Positions 31,104 through 32,187 of a DNA stretch of 32,187 nt are shown here, piece after piece. Under the pieces are notes generated by a model that saw nothing but the letters and a program-made list of their open reading frames with translations, was not told where the DNA came from and did no database searches. Source of the stretch: Chromatiales bacterium (GTDB lineage: Bacteria > Pseudomonadota > Gammaproteobacteria > Chromatiales > Chromatiaceae). Each line of letters starts with the position of its first letter. Positions within the stretch are counted from its first letter, which is position 1. Location: positions 17,516-49,702 of the forward strand of contig JAKRWE010000013.1 in the NCBI GenBank assembly GCA_024712425.1, given 5' to 3'. The position numbers and the translations under genes were made by a program.

Positions 31104-31685
31104 TTATGCGTTCTCGGCCAGCAACCTGCGCACCGGACCGAAGCTGCGCCGGTGGATCTCGGTCACCCCCAGTTCATGCAGGGCCTGTATATGTGCCCGG
31201 GTCGGATAACCCTTGTGACCGGCAAGTCCATAACCGGGATAGCGCGCATCGAGCTCGATCATCTCCCGGTCACGTGCCACCTTGGCAATAATGGAGGCCG
31301 CCGCGATGGCCGGTTCGCTGCCGTCCCCGCCGACGATCGCCTGCGCGCTGCACGGCAGGCCCGCTGGAATCCTGTTGCCATCAATCAGGGCGTGATGCGG
31401 TGCAATAGACAAGCTCTCTACGGCACGCCGCATCGCCAGCAAACTGGCCTGCAGGATATTGATCCGGTCGATCTCCTCGACCTCGGCCCGCCCCAGCGAC
31501 CAGGCCAGGGCCTTGTCCTGTATTTCGGGAAACAGGCGTTCGCGTTTCTTTTCGCTCAGCTTCTTGGAATCGGCCAAGCCGTCGATCGGCCGTACCGGAT
31601 CGAGTATGACCGCCGCCGCGACCACGGCCCCTGCCAGGGGACCGCACCCAACCTCGTCCACCCCGCAGACAAGAGACTCAGGCAC
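31104..31685 (-). CDS. rnhB: Ribonuclease HII (probable GTG start; ORF is open to 31826)
   Basis: [25 protein letters not shown]...[16 protein letters not shown]...[17 protein letters not shown]. Confidence 0.93.
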   Translation of the reverse strand: MPESLVCGVDEVGCGPLAGAVVAAAVILDPVRPIDGLADSKKLSEKKRERLFPEIQDKALAWSLGRAEVEEIDRINILQASLLAMRRAVESLSIAPHHALIDGNRIPAGLPCSAQAIVGGDGSEPAIAAASIIAKVARDREMIELDARYPGYGLAGHKGYPTRAHIQALHELGVTEIHRRSFGPVRRLLAENA

Positions 31686-31920
31686 TTGGCCCTCGCATTG
31701 CCAGGAGATCCTGACACCGGGGAATAGAGGTCGTCCGGCTACCGTTTTTGCATGGAAACATGACAGATTGGCACAACAGAAAATGAGACAGGGATTATCC
31801 CCAAAACCCGGGAAATCGCCAAACACTGCTTGATCATGGTGGTAGGCCCAAACCGTCCCGATGACCTACAGGTTCACAGGGAGGCGCAACCGGCACGCAC
31901 AAAAACCGCAACGATAAGGA

Positions 31921-32061
31921 ATGAAAACATGGCCGATCATCATGCCCACCTCCAACGCCATCAAGGCCATGTACGAGACCATGAAAGGCGACCGCCAGAG
32001 AGGCCGCATGACCTTCTATTACCTGTGCGCCAAGGAACTGGGCAAGCTCGGGGAGCTGTGA
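31921..32061 (+). CDS. Possible small protein, 46 aa (alternative start at 31942)
   Basis: MKTWPIIMPTSNAIKAMYETMKGDRQRGRMTFYYLCAKELGKLGEL; not in the ORF track because of length; composition looks coding. Confidence 0.4.
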   Translation: MKTWPIIMPTSNAIKAMYETMKGDRQRGRMTFYYLCAKELGKLGEL

Positions 32062-32066
32062 TTTCA

Positions 32067-32187
32067 GGCTCTTCACCAAATCAGGTGGGTAACATTCACC
32101 GGCAGATACCCTCCGGGTATAGATCGAGTCCACCAAGGTGGAAGTAGATGGCATTGGCAAAGCGCCCCTTGTTGCGGAAACCATGGC
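32067..32187 (-). mobile_element. Right-edge insertion sequence end with transposase C-terminus (32096-32187, partial), ISL3-like
   Basis: Minus strand HGFRNKGRFANAIYFHLGGLDLYPEGICR*; candidate IS end GGCTCTTCACCAAATCA at 32067. Confidence 0.6.

Noticed and set aside
31834-32184. 116-aa minus ORF at the right edge
   Set aside because: Crosses the IS end and a different frame encodes the recognisable transposase tail; likely spurious.

Overview
GC-rich gammaproteobacterial chromosomal segment, possibly from a sulfur-oxidising lineage (inference). Almost all genes are on the minus strand. Reading right to left they are: transposase tail (partial) / rnhB / di-haem cytochrome c / TAT-exported FCSD-like flavoprotein / CX3CX2C radical SAM protein / [plus-strand PIN-RHH toxin-antitoxin pair] / dnaE / accA / tilS / pqiA-like / prfB (programmed +1 frameshift) / lysS / [plus: HDOD protein] / frameshifted OmpA-like lipoprotein / [plus: ygfZ] / RNB exoribonuclease / small ORF + membrane-embedded SMC/YhaN-like ATPase / suhB / Fic / trmJ / cysE / iscR-iscS-[RRM protein]-iscU-iscA-hscB-hscA-fdx (partial). 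Main points of interest: (1) a compact, functionally unassigned redox operon (cyt c, FCSD-like, radical SAM) plus a TA module lying between rnhB and dnaE, with an FCSD-like protein that appears to lack key FCSD cysteines; (2) an RNA-recognition-motif gene, followed by strong hairpins, inside the isc operon between iscS and iscU; (3) one MITE family in two forms, 198 bp with TTAA target duplication and 60 bp with CAAG duplication, the short one sitting in the loop of a pre-existing palindrome between iscA and hscB and the long one just upstream of the ATPase operon; (4) GTAG-type REP/REPIN elements, two of which form a duplicated ~120 bp unit with compensatory stem changes and several of which supply or abut gene stop codons. 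All calls come from reading sequence and translated ORFs; no database search was run.
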